Below are positions 47,704-56,400 of a stretch of 64,000 nt of DNA, in pieces. The stretch spans positions 4,650,001 through 4,714,000 of the forward strand of contig NC_014934.1 in the NCBI RefSeq assembly GCF_000186265.1, in the 5' to 3' direction. The notes below the pieces were generated by a model. That model was not told where the DNA came from and did not search any database. It saw only the letters and a list, made by a program, of their open reading frames with translations. The stretch's first letter is position 1, and each line of letters opens with the position of its first letter. Both the position numbers and the translations under genes were made by a program. The DNA comes from Cellulophaga algicola DSM 14237 (GTDB lineage: Bacteria; Bacteroidota; Bacteroidia; Flavobacteriales; Flavobacteriaceae).

Positions 47704-48795
47704 ATGAAAATATTATTTAAGTCATCAATTTATCTTATCGTTTTGTTTACGCTATTTTCTTGTGGAAATGCTGATAACGATGTTTTTTTTAACCCAAGCT
47801 CAGGTTCAGATTTAGGGGAAGGATCTACTGTAGATCCTTGTTTAGATTTAGGAGACAGTCAACTTACCCTATCTATACAAGATCAATTTACTACACTACC
47901 TGGAAAAGTTTCTATATTCTTTAAAGTATCAGATACAGAAGGTAATCCTGTACCAGGACTAACAGCTAATCAATTCACCATTTACGAGCAAGGTAGAAAT
48001 GATGATTGTTTTAATAAAATTTCTACTTCAGAAGCACAAGCAAGGATTTCTCCTAATGCACAAATATTTAATAACAGCACATTATTAGTTTTAGATTTAA
48101 GTAATAGTGTATTAAGCAGTAGTCTACAAGAATTGAAAACTGCCTCAGTTAGTTTTGTCAATAATGTAATGCCAGAAGTAGAATCTGAATCTAACAAAAT
48201 GGCAATCTATTGGTTTGATGGCGAAGATGAGCTTCATTTACTAAATGATCTCACCTCTTCTAAGGAAGATTTAATTGCTTCTATTGATGCTATTACAGAT
48301 GATATTAGTAATGACCCATCTACAGATTTATATGGTGCGGTAATAAAATCTACTGAAAAAGCAGAAAAATTAATTAAAGAAACAAAAAATAATGATATTA
48401 TTGGTGCTGCTTCAATTGTAATATTTACTGATGGAACGGATCAAGCATCTCGTTATACCGAAAAGGCTGCTTTAGACAAAGTAAAGAATGCAAGCTTGAA
48501 TATTTCATACTTTACAATTGGCTTAGGTAGTGAGATAGATACAGAGGTATTAGCGAGCATAGGAAAAACATCTAGTGTATTTGCAGGTAATAAAGCAGAA
48601 CTAGAAACAACGTTTAATGACATTTCTTATTTGGTATCGCAAAGAGCAAATAGCTTCTATCTTTTTGAATATTGTAGTCCAAAACGTGATGGTAGTGGCG
48701 ACAATAATTTAGCGATACAAGTAACATCAGGTAGTTTACAAGGTGCTGTACAAACAAAATTTAGTGCAAATGGTTTTACTGGTGGTTGTGAATAA
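47704..48795 (+). CDS. VWA-domain lipoprotein
   Basis: 363 aa from ATG 47704 (the TTG two codons earlier is less likely). Signal MKILFKSSIYLIVLFTLFSC with lipobox. VLDLSNSV (about 127-134) supplies the MIDAS DxSxS ligands of a von Willebrand A domain; VIFTDGTDQ is the third loop. An acidic Ig-like segment precedes it. Surface-exposed adhesion or sensing protein; no operon partner visible apart from the OmpA gene 140 bp downstream. Its own terminator follows. Confidence 0.9.
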   Translation: MKILFKSSIYLIVLFTLFSCGNADNDVFFNPSSGSDLGEGSTVDPCLDLGDSQLTLSIQDQFTTLPGKVSIFFKVSDTEGNPVPGLTANQFTIYEQGRNDDCFNKISTSEAQARISPNAQIFNNSTLLVLDLSNSVLSSSLQELKTASVSFVNNVMPEVESESNKMAIYWFDGEDELHLLNDLTSSKEDLIASIDAITDDISNDPSTDLYGAVIKSTEKAEKLIKETKNNDIIGAASIVIFTDGTDQASRYTEKAALDKVKNASLNISYFTIGLGSEIDTEVLASIGKTSSVFAGNKAELETTFNDISYLVSQRANSFYLFEYCSPKRDGSGDNNLAIQVTSGSLQGAVQTKFSANGFTGGCE

Positions 48796-48818
48796 CTATC
48801 AGATTAACAATATTTTAC

Positions 48819-48850
48819 AAGGCTACCCTATTTGGGTAGCCTTTGTTTTT
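48819..48850 (+). terminator. Terminator of VWA gene
   Basis: AAGGCTACCC-TATTT-GGGTAGCCTT then T-rich tract, 24 bp after the stop codon. Confidence 0.9.
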
Positions 48851-48937
48851 TTAAATCAAGACGTCTTTTTCCAAACTTTCATCGTAGATATTAACCAAGA
48901 ATGACATTGTTTATTAGAAATAACTAAAAATTTTAAA

Positions 48938-49765
48938 ATGAAAAAATTATCTGTAATCACCGTTTTATCGATTGTTGCTTTTAGCTCATGTGTATCGAAG
49001 AAAAAATATGTAGCATTAGAATCTGATCTAAATAATACAAAAAGCATTTTAACTAAGACTCAAGTTGAAAAAGAAGACCTTGAAGCTAAAATGACTAAAA
49101 TTGAAGCTAGAGTAACTGAGTATAATGATAAAATAAATTCATTAAAAGAAGTAAACGATTCTCAGTATAGTTCTGTTGATGATATTACTGTTATGAGTAA
49201 TAAGACTAAAGAGAAAATGAAAGCTACTTTAAGTAAAGTAGATCCAGCTCTTTTAGCAAACGCTAAAACAATGGAAGATTCTATTAACTTGGCAATTTCT
49301 TATAACTTAAAGAAATCTATCGCTGACGATGAAGATGATGTGAATATCAATATTGACAAAACTGTTGTAATGATTAACATTTCTGATAAATTACTTTTTA
49401 ACAGTGGTAGCTATACGGTTAGTAACAAAGCAAATAATATCCTTAAGAAAATTGCTGATGTTATCAATTCTGAACCAAGTATGGAAGTTATGGTTGAAGG
49501 TCATACAGATTCTAGAACTATACAAACTCCAATGTTTCAAGACAACTGGGATTTAAGTGTAAAAAGAGCAACCTCTGTAGTTCGTATTTTACAGAAAAAA
49601 TATAATGTAGCTCCTGAGAAGCTAATTGCTTCAGGAAGAAGTAGTTTTTTACCTTTAGTTGAAAATGACTCTAAAGAAAATAGATCTAAAAACAGAAGAA
49701 CAAGAATAGTTATTATTCCTAACTTAGATAAATTCTTTGCTTTATTAGATTCTGAAAATCTATAA
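48938..49765 (+). CDS. OmpA-family lipoprotein
   Basis: 275 aa. Signal MKKLSVITVLSIVAFSSC, a coiled coil at about 25-70 (many Lys/Glu heptads), then an OmpA C-terminal domain from about 140: VMVEGHTDSRTIQTP (peptidoglycan-binding Asp), WDLSVKRATSVVRIL, LIASGRSS and SKNRRTRIVI (conserved Arg). Anchors the outer membrane to the cell wall. Confidence 0.93.
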   Translation: MKKLSVITVLSIVAFSSCVSKKKYVALESDLNNTKSILTKTQVEKEDLEAKMTKIEARVTEYNDKINSLKEVNDSQYSSVDDITVMSNKTKEKMKATLSKVDPALLANAKTMEDSINLAISYNLKKSIADDEDDVNINIDKTVVMINISDKLLFNSGSYTVSNKANNILKKIADVINSEPSMEVMVEGHTDSRTIQTPMFQDNWDLSVKRATSVVRILQKKYNVAPEKLIASGRSSFLPLVENDSKENRSKNRRTRIVIIPNLDKFFALLDSENL

Positions 49766-49785
49766 TAAAGTTCTTTAAAATTATT

Positions 49786-49822
49786 AAAAAAAGGGGATGC
49801 TTCACAGCTTCCCCTTTTTTTT
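49786..49822 (+). terminator. Terminator of OmpA gene
   Basis: GGGGATGC and GCTTCCCC arms with an imperfect central pair, flanked by A7 and T8. Confidence 0.85.
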
Positions 49823-49938
49823 GTTTTTAAGTGTTGAGGTAGGGTATTTTAATTCTCAATTGTTCTATAATAAAGGATTACCCTAAACTCCTTACCTACT
49901 TATTATTTTGAGCTATGTAACACTAAAAAAGAATTCGT

Positions 49939-50115
49939 ATGAATGTTATGTATCAAATTATAGAACAAAGTTCTTTACACGGAATGTCTAACTGGATTAA
50001 AACACTCGCCATTGCGGTATTTAGTTTTATAGCTGTTTTACTTGCCATAATGTTAGTATCGCTTTTAATAAATTATGCTAATACTAGTATAACATTAGGC
50101 TATTTATACGAGTAA
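49939..50115 (+). CDS. Small single-pass membrane protein, 58 aa
   Basis: ATG at 49939 to TAA at 50115. An N-terminal polar stretch (MNVMYQIIEQSSLHGMSNW) precedes one membrane helix (about 21-45, IKTLAIAVFSFIAVLLAIMLVSLLI). No family recognised. Convergent with the M14 peptidase gene, 2 bp from its end. Confidence 0.55.
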   Translation: MNVMYQIIEQSSLHGMSNWIKTLAIAVFSFIAVLLAIMLVSLLINYANTSITLGYLYE

Positions 50116-50117
50116 TT

Positions 50118-51626
50118 TTACTTTAAAATTAAAGCATTTTTGAAGGCGCCTTTCTTTAATTTTAAATCTATTAAATACCCATTAACAATAGCGTAGTCTA
50201 AAGATCCATTTTTTTCTAATAAAAAAGAAGGGTTAACTCCTACTGCTAATCTTAACGTTGCTGCGGTTTTATAAGTACCTCTTGTAATATTCAAAGGCAT
50301 AGGAGATTCCGTAATTTTTTCAGGAATTCCGTCTACAACAACATACAAATACCCCTGTTTTAATAACTCGTAAGCATCTAATTTTAAAAACTCTGTCATA
50401 GTGGCTATACGCTTTGGGTACAGTTTACCTAGGGTTGCGGTATAACCAGAAGCATCAAAGGTTTCATACCCATAATAGGTAGACAAATCACCTTGTTCTA
50501 CAATATTACTGGAAACCCAGAAATCTTGGTGGTTAAGTTTATCCGTTTCAAATCTTTGAATCCCTAAGTCCAAAGTATACGTCTTTCCTAAAAGCTCATA
50601 ATTTATGTTTTCTATTTTTAAATCGAAAAGCTTACGATCATTCTCTGGTATTTTATCATAGTCCGCTATAGCAATCTCTGAATAACTTTTGGTAGATATT
50701 GTATATATAGCTGATAAGATAGATACATAATTCAGTTTTCTAATTTCTTGTTTTTCTGTATCGTTTTTATAGCCTCCAGATTCTATTAAGATAGCACTTG
50801 TCCCCCATTTTTGAATATTATCTCCAAATGCTCTTGGCTCAAAATCATCATTATATCTTCCTACTTGGCCTGGGGCATAATTCTGAATTATTCTATTCAT
50901 AAAAACAATTATTTTCATGGCATTACCACGTACATCATTAATCTCTTTTTCATAATTATAAGCAGGTGCTAAATATGAAATTGTAGCAGGTTTATCGGTA
51001 CGTTCTGCATTGTAATAAGTACTTTGATCATGCAAATTGAATCCGAAGTCTGCATTTAAACTGTCTCTTACCTTTTTTAATGTTCTTCCTTCTGGTGACT
51101 GTAAAGCAAGTGCATCTCTATTTATATCTATTCCTAGCGTATTTCTACGCGTAAACACCTCTGCTCCATCAGGGTTTAACATGGGTAAAAAGTGTAATGT
51201 TAAGTTACTCAAAATTGATTCTTTCTCTGTTTGAAACTCATTACTATCTAAAAAATTAAGAATATCAAAAATAGCTTGCGTAGCTGTAGGCTCATCTCCA
51301 TGCATTTGAGACCATAGAAAAACATTGGTCTCACCACTACCTACACTTATGAGAGATAATGGCCTACCCTCTATAGAGGTTCCCACTTTTTTAACGGTAT
51401 ACCCCTCTTTAGTTCTAAACTTGTCTATTAAAGGTTGAATTTCATTATGCTTTATTCTTCTTTTAGTTAAGGTTGGTTCTTTATAAGCATCATAGGTATC
51501 ATAGAGTTCCGTTGTTATATTGGTTTGCATAACCGGATTTGTTTTTGCACTCTCTCCTTTTATTTTTGATTGGCAAGAAGCAGTTAAGCTCACAATAAGT
51601 GTGATTAAAAGAAGCTGTAATTTCAT
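50118..51626 (-). CDS. M14-family zinc carboxypeptidase, lipoprotein
   Basis: 502 aa. Signal MKLQLLLITLIVSLTASC with lipobox. QMHGDEPT carries the His and Glu zinc ligands (HxxE); NLHDQ supplies the third His; ILIESGGYKND the catalytic Glu. Carboxypeptidases of this clan include peptidoglycan peptide-trimming enzymes, and the next upstream genes are an amidase and a 3D-domain protein, so a cell-wall role is likely. ATG overlaps the amidase stop by 4 bp. Confidence 0.88.
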   Translation of the reverse strand: MKLQLLLITLIVSLTASCQSKIKGESAKTNPVMQTNITTELYDTYDAYKEPTLTKRRIKHNEIQPLIDKFRTKEGYTVKKVGTSIEGRPLSLISVGSGETNVFLWSQMHGDEPTATQAIFDILNFLDSNEFQTEKESILSNLTLHFLPMLNPDGAEVFTRRNTLGIDINRDALALQSPEGRTLKKVRDSLNADFGFNLHDQSTYYNAERTDKPATISYLAPAYNYEKEINDVRGNAMKIIVFMNRIIQNYAPGQVGRYNDDFEPRAFGDNIQKWGTSAILIESGGYKNDTEKQEIRKLNYVSILSAIYTISTKSYSEIAIADYDKIPENDRKLFDLKIENINYELLGKTYTLDLGIQRFETDKLNHQDFWVSSNIVEQGDLSTYYGYETFDASGYTATLGKLYPKRIATMTEFLKLDAYELLKQGYLYVVVDGIPEKITESPMPLNITRGTYKTAATLRLAVGVNPSFLLEKNGSLDYAIVNGYLIDLKLKKGAFKNALILK

Positions 51627-52294
51627 TTTTTATTTATTTTTTTTGGAACTGATTTAAATTCTAATTTTCGAGTTGCCCTGCGTACTTTTCTCATAAATCG
51701 TTCTCCTGGGTCTGATTTAGCCGTGCGATACGAAGCATCCTTCTCGAGCCATAATTCATGGTCCTCAAAATTAGTATATTCATAATGACCAATTACATAG
51801 TCGATATCATATTTTTCTTTCAAATATTTTACCAACCAAATATTAGATTTTAATTGTTTTCTTGTCAGTGGCATATCTTCTGCTCCACCAACATTTTCTA
51901 CACCAATAGCACAATGATTTAAACCAATAACATGGCGCGCCATTGTTGTTTCTGGTAATAATTGATAAATGGTACCATCCTGATCTACTAAAAATTGTGA
52001 AGAGACATTTAACCCGCTTACATTTTCTAAATCTGGTCGCCAATTAGGTAGCTTAGCATCATAAAAAGCTTTGTATGACCCTTCTAAAGTAGGAATAACA
52101 GTCCAATGAAGTACAACCATCTTAGGAGCTATAGTTGATGTAGGCGTTTCAATACCATACCTATCTTTCATATATTCCAAAGTTAGCTGCTCCCGCTCAG
52201 CATCAAAAAGTATGGGTTTCTCTACTATTGTTCGTTTTATAGCACAAGACACCACCGTAAAGAACAGCACTATATACAAAAGATATTTTTTCAT
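51623..52294 (-). CDS. N-acetylmuramoyl-L-alanine amidase (Amidase_2)
   Basis: 223 aa lipoprotein (MKKYLLYIVLFFTVVSC). MVVLHWTVIP, SQFLVDQDGTIYQLLP and IGHYEYTNFEDHELWLEKDASYRTAKSDPG (with conserved His, Tyr, and Lys/Asp in KSDPG) match Amidase_2/AmpD-type enzymes that split the amide linking muramic acid to the peptide. Middle gene of the three-gene wall-hydrolase operon. Confidence 0.9.
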   Translation of the reverse strand: MKKYLLYIVLFFTVVSCAIKRTIVEKPILFDAEREQLTLEYMKDRYGIETPTSTIAPKMVVLHWTVIPTLEGSYKAFYDAKLPNWRPDLENVSGLNVSSQFLVDQDGTIYQLLPETTMARHVIGLNHCAIGVENVGGAEDMPLTRKQLKSNIWLVKYLKEKYDIDYVIGHYEYTNFEDHELWLEKDASYRTAKSDPGERFMRKVRRATRKLEFKSVPKKINKK

Positions 52295-52329
52295 TATTTA
52301 AATTACTATAAGTTTAATGCTATTTTGAA

Positions 52330-52779
52330 TTATTTTAATGCAGCAGACAAAAGACTACTATCTTTTTCTTTTAAATAAAAAATAGTTAGTTTTTTTTTAC
52401 CCCATTCTTTTGCTTTTCTCTTATTAACTCCCATATAAACATCTATTTTATTTCGGTGTCTAAAGTGCATTTTATCCTTTACCAAAAATGTATCTGGAAA
52501 GGTATCTATCCGCACCATAGTATTATACTTCAGTCCCTTTCTCATTAAATCTCTAGAAACTGCAATAGTTTTCATTCCTGGTTTTAGTGTGTCTCCCCAA
52601 GCTGCAATATTAGCATTTAAAGCGGTGGTTTGCCTTGGCAAAGAATTATAAGCAGTTACGGTTACATTAATAGGTTGCCAATCATGCAAATCTAATTGCT
52701 GCTTTTCTTCTCCATTGCACCCAACCAGCAAAACCAGTGCAAATAACATATAATAACATCGTTTTAAAACCATTATCAC
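52330..52779 (-). CDS. 3D-domain envelope lipoprotein
   Basis: 149 aa (ATG 52779; a second ATG two codons later is possible). Signal with lipobox MLFALVLLVGC. VTAYNSLPRQTTALNANIAAWGDTLKPGM, KYNTMVRIDTFPDTFLVKDKM and NKIDVYMG correspond to the 3D domain (three conserved Asp) shared with MltA-type lytic enzymes. Cell-wall cleavage or binding is likely. First gene of the operon with the amidase and M14 peptidase. Confidence 0.82.
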   Translation of the reverse strand: MIMVLKRCYYMLFALVLLVGCNGEEKQQLDLHDWQPINVTVTAYNSLPRQTTALNANIAAWGDTLKPGMKTIAVSRDLMRKGLKYNTMVRIDTFPDTFLVKDKMHFRHRNKIDVYMGVNKRKAKEWGKKKLTIFYLKEKDSSLLSAALK

Positions 52780-53008
52780 TATTTTTATTAAGAAGTTAAA
52801 ACCTTAATTCACTACTTAGAATACCTATCAGATACATGAAAATTTAATAGTATTGTTAGCTTGTGTTTTTTTTTAAGAATACCACCACTTAAATAACACG
52901 CAACTAGTAGTGCTTTTTCCTAAAATAAGTAAAGCTGTTGTAGCCCTACTTTATTAGTTATATTTATGCTTTATTTAAAGATACAATAAATCTACAAATC
53001 CATTTTAA

Positions 53009-54337
53009 ATGAGAATTTTCAAAATGATGTTGCTTTTTCTTCTTCTTGCATTACTTGTGATTGGATACTTAAACTATCCCAAATTAAATTTAATTGCTGG
53101 TTTTGCATCAAAAAATATGGCTTCTAGCATTTTTATCGGTAAAAGAACAGCTGCATCCGTAGCTAAAAATGATAACAATGTACCTCTTATAAAATTAGCA
53201 GATGTGAAAGTAGCTAAAAATAGTACAACAGGAACAGTGTTTGGATTAATGCCTCGAAAAACAGTTTATAGAGAAGGTTTGGGCTGTGTATTAGTTAATG
53301 ATACCTATGACGAAAACAAACCTTATTTACAACCAAACAGAGCAATTACAAAAGCTACAAACTTTCCTTTTGATAGCTCAAAACCTGCAGATATCTTATT
53401 TAATCATGTAGATTTTCCTAAATTAAATACCGCAATAGCACACAGTTTTTCAGATGCTGAGGTAAAGAAAACGCGTACGGTATTAGTCTATCATAAAGGA
53501 AAAATTATTGCTGAAAAATATGCTGATGGTTTTAATAAAGATTCGCGGATATTAGGATGGTCTATGACTAAAAGTATTTTAGCTACTTTATATGGAATGT
53601 TGGAATATGAAGGTAAAATAGATTTAAATACTCCTGCACCTATACTTGCTTGGCAAAATGATGAACGAAAAAATATTACTTTAAACCATTTATTACGCAT
53701 GCAAAGCGGACTTGCTTGGGATGAAAATTACACAACAATTTCTGATGTAACAAAAATGCTTTTTTTAGATAGTGACATGACGAAAGCTCAAGTAGAAAAA
53801 GAAGCTGTAGCCAAACCAACGGAAACGTGGAATTACTCTTCAGGAACTTCAAATTTGTTATCTGGAATTTTAAGAGATCGGTTTGCCAATCGTCAGGATT
53901 ATTTAGATTTTCCATATAAAACTTTAATCGATAAAATTGGAATGAATTCTATGCTATTGGAAGCAGATATGGATGGTAATTATATAGCATCTTCTTATTC
54001 TTGGGCAACCACGCGTGATTGGGCTAAATTTGGCATTTTATACCTTAACAAAGGAAATTGGAACGGTACGCAGTTATTTGATGAGAACTGGGTTAACTAT
54101 ATCACCACGCCAACAAAAAACTCTGAGGGTGTGTATGGTGCACATTTCTGGCTAAATGCCGGGGGTAAGTTTCCCGATGTACCCAGAGATATGTTTTCTG
54201 CTAACGGGTTTCAAGGACAATATGTATTTGTCATCCCATCTAAAGATTTAGTTGTCGTAAGAATGGGACTAGCCGAAAACCCTACTTTTGATGTTAATGA
54301 ATTTTTAAGTGAGATTATAAGTGCTATAAACGAGTAA
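53009..54337 (+). CDS. Class C beta-lactamase-like serine hydrolase, membrane-anchored
   Basis: 442 aa. One N-terminal hydrophobic segment (about 5-22), no lipobox. SMTK (185-188) is the SxxK nucleophile motif; YSSGTSN (276-282) the YxN-like motif; C-terminal GFQGQYVFVIPSKDLVVVRMG the KTG-like strand. Such proteins are esterases, DD-peptidase-like or esterase-like enzymes more often than beta-lactamases. Monocistronic. Confidence 0.88.
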   Translation: MRIFKMMLLFLLLALLVIGYLNYPKLNLIAGFASKNMASSIFIGKRTAASVAKNDNNVPLIKLADVKVAKNSTTGTVFGLMPRKTVYREGLGCVLVNDTYDENKPYLQPNRAITKATNFPFDSSKPADILFNHVDFPKLNTAIAHSFSDAEVKKTRTVLVYHKGKIIAEKYADGFNKDSRILGWSMTKSILATLYGMLEYEGKIDLNTPAPILAWQNDERKNITLNHLLRMQSGLAWDENYTTISDVTKMLFLDSDMTKAQVEKEAVAKPTETWNYSSGTSNLLSGILRDRFANRQDYLDFPYKTLIDKIGMNSMLLEADMDGNYIASSYSWATTRDWAKFGILYLNKGNWNGTQLFDENWVNYITTPTKNSEGVYGAHFWLNAGGKFPDVPRDMFSANGFQGQYVFVIPSKDLVVVRMGLAENPTFDVNEFLSEIISAINE

Positions 54338-54469
54338 TAGATAAACCAAAATTTCAGTACAAAACAATTTTTAAGAAACTCACCACAACTTTTCCTTAGT
54401 TGACAACAATATTTTCGAGAACACGTATTTGAGTATTAAATTTATAGTGTAGTTAAGATATTAGATTAG

Positions 54470-54500
54470 TTTTTCATTTTCATATAGTGTTCTCGTAAAA
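54470..54500 (+). repeat. 31-bp direct repeat, copy 1
   Basis: Identical to 55323-55353; begins TTTTTCATTTTCATATAGTG and ends TTCTCGTAAAA. It sits just before the hairpin at 54496. Similarity, with gaps, appears to extend about 120 bp upstream of the repeat (CACCACAA and ACAACAATA blocks) in both copies. In this copy CGAGAACAC (54414-54422) can pair with GTGTTCTCG in the repeat. Confidence 0.85.
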
Positions 54501-54532
54501 AGAGCTTTAACCAATGGTTAAAGCTCTTTTTT
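54496..54532. terminator. Strong bidirectional terminator
   Basis: AAAAGAGCTTTAACC and GGTTAAAGCTCTTTT with an AAT loop, between the hydrolase and the convergent half-helicase. Confidence 0.9.
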
Positions 54533-54553
54533 AATTTATAAACATTTTGTATT

Positions 54554-55168
54554 TTATTTTGTTTCTACAATGTGGGCATTCGCCATAAATGCATCTTGCA
54601 TGCGCGTCATACGTTCATCAAATTCAGTTCCAAAAACTACATATTGACATTTCTCAAGACTTTCTGGTGTTCTAATCAAATCAGAATATGCACTAGCTTT
54701 AATTAAAAACTCCGCATCTTCAACCATAAACATCTTAAGAGCTCCTAGATTAATTCCGTTTAAATAGAATATTTTATTCAAACGTTTTGGTGTTGCTATA
54801 ACCACATCTACACCATCATAAATATCGGCACGTTGGTCCTCTAAATTTTGCTCATCGTATGCACAATACACCCGCAAATCCATTCTTCGTATATACTTAT
54901 CAAACTCTGCTGCCAACTCAAGGGCAGATTTTTTATCTTTTACAAAAATCAATGCTCGAGGAGCATCTTCAAAAGGCTTACATTCTAATTTTTGGAGAAC
55001 TGCAATAACAATAGCTGTAGTTTTACCTGCACCTTCTGGTGCAATCCCAAAAACACTTGCACCGCCCTTTATTTTGGAAAGTACTGCTTTTTGAAATTCT
55101 GTATACTTCGTAATTCCTTGATTAGCTAAAACTTCTTTTAATTCTGGTTGTAATTTTTTAAACGACAT
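54554..55168 (-). CDS. Half-helicase: DEAD-box N-terminal RecA domain only
   Basis: 204 aa. EFQKAVLSKI (Q-motif-like), APEGAGKT Walker A (43-50), IFVKDKK and ATPKRL (Ib-like), then VEDAEF (EDAE at 150-153) where DEAD is expected, and VVFGTEF in place of SAT. The protein ends there; the second RecA domain needed for unwinding is absent and no remnant follows. It may be an ATP-binding regulator or decoy. Flanked on both sides by the duplicated 31-bp element and by terminators. Confidence 0.85.
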   Translation of the reverse strand: MSFKKLQPELKEVLANQGITKYTEFQKAVLSKIKGGASVFGIAPEGAGKTTAIVIAVLQKLECKPFEDAPRALIFVKDKKSALELAAEFDKYIRRMDLRVYCAYDEQNLEDQRADIYDGVDVVIATPKRLNKIFYLNGINLGALKMFMVEDAEFLIKASAYSDLIRTPESLEKCQYVVFGTEFDERMTRMQDAFMANAHIVETK

Positions 55169-55322
55169 AGTTTCGTGTATTCGTAATAATTTTTTCTATT
55201 CTTTTTTATGCCTAATAACACCTTTTAAAACATTCACCACAAAAATTGAGGTGTTCACAACAATAGTTTTCAAAAAGTGTATATCTTCTATACTTTAGCA
55301 GTGTAATCAAAACGAAATAAAA

Positions 55323-55353
55323 TTTTTCATTTTCATATAGTGTTCTCGTAAAA
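55323..55353 (+). repeat. 31-bp direct repeat, copy 2
   Basis: Identical over 31 bp to 54470-54500, 853 bp away; the next 30 bp form a hairpin in both places. Confidence 0.85.
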
Positions 55354-55384
55354 GGCCTTTTCTTAACTGAATAGGTCTTTTTTA
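55351..55384. terminator. Weak hairpin with T-tract after copy 2
   Basis: AAAGGCCT and AGGTCTTT (one G-U type mismatch) around a 14-nt loop, then T-rich sequence; downstream of menB on the minus strand. Confidence 0.6.
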
Positions 55385-55435
55385 ATTCCCTAAATTGAAA
55401 CTGATTTTATAGTATCTTATTTGCTATCCTATTTA

Positions 55436-56278
55436 TTAAGGAATCCATTTGTTTTTACCAAAGTCTGGCTTACGCTTTTCTAAAAAGGCATTTCTACCCT
55501 CTTTGGCTTCCTCTGTCATGTATGCCAAACGCGTAGCTTCACCAGCAAATACTTGTTGCCCTACCATACCGTCATCTGTTAAATTCATAGCAAATTTAAG
55601 CATCTTAATAGATGTTGGCGATTTTTCTAAAATCTCCTGTGCCCATTGAAAAGCAGTATCTTCTAATTCATCATGTGGAATCACAGCGTTTACCATTCCC
55701 ATTTCAAATGCTTCTTGAGCAGAATAATTTCTCCCTAAAAAGAAAATCTCTCTAGCTTTTTTCTGACCTACCATTTTTGCTAAATATGCAGAACCATAGC
55801 CGCCATCAAAACTAGTAACATCTGCATCTGTTTGCTTAAATATAGCGTGTTCTTTACTCGCCAACGTTAAATCACAAACCACATGCAAAGAATGTCCGCC
55901 ACCTACAGCCCAACCTGGAACCACCGCAATAACTGCCTTAGGCATAAAGCGGATTAAGCGTTGTACTTCTAATATATTTAAACGATGCATGCCATCTTCA
56001 CCAACATATCCTTGATCTCCCCTAGCCCTTTGATCGCCACCGCTGCAAAAAGAATACACACCATCTTTCGTTGATGGTCCTTCTGCGGCTAACAAAACAA
56101 CCCCTATTGAGGTATCTTCTTGCGCATCATAAAATGCTTGGTATAATTCACTCGTGGTTTTTGGTCTGAATGCATTACGCACATTTGGTCTATTAAAAGC
56201 AATACGCGCAACTCCATCACACTTTTTATAGGTAATATCTTCAAACTCCTTTACCGTTTTCCAGTCGATTTTTTTCAT
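55436..56278 (-). CDS. menB: 1,4-dihydroxy-2-naphthoyl-CoA synthase MenB
   Basis: 280 aa from ATG 56278 (a GTG at 56290 is less likely). Crotonase fold: IAFNRPNVRNAFRPKTTSEL, SFCSGGDQRARG (oxyanion loop and MenB-specific GGDQ), AVVPGWAVGGGHSLHVVCDL, TDADVTSFDGGYGSAYLAK. Closes the second ring of menaquinone. Other men genes are not adjacent. Confidence 0.94.
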   Translation of the reverse strand: MKKIDWKTVKEFEDITYKKCDGVARIAFNRPNVRNAFRPKTTSELYQAFYDAQEDTSIGVVLLAAEGPSTKDGVYSFCSGGDQRARGDQGYVGEDGMHRLNILEVQRLIRFMPKAVIAVVPGWAVGGGHSLHVVCDLTLASKEHAIFKQTDADVTSFDGGYGSAYLAKMVGQKKAREIFFLGRNYSAQEAFEMGMVNAVIPHDELEDTAFQWAQEILEKSPTSIKMLKFAMNLTDDGMVGQQVFAGEATRLAYMTEEAKEGRNAFLEKRKPDFGKNKWIP

Positions 56279-56400
56279 TTTGAATTTCACTTTAATGCCG
56301 TAAAGATAAGAGAAAATATATGGATAGTTTAGTGAAACACTAATGGTCTTTTAAGACTTTCAAACCGTTTTTAGAATGCTTCAAATGACAGCTTCGGTTT

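Noticed and set aside
53009-54337. Antibiotic-resistance beta-lactamase
   Set aside because: SxxK and YxN-like motifs alone mark a wide serine-hydrolase family, mostly esterases; there is no evidence of resistance or mobility.
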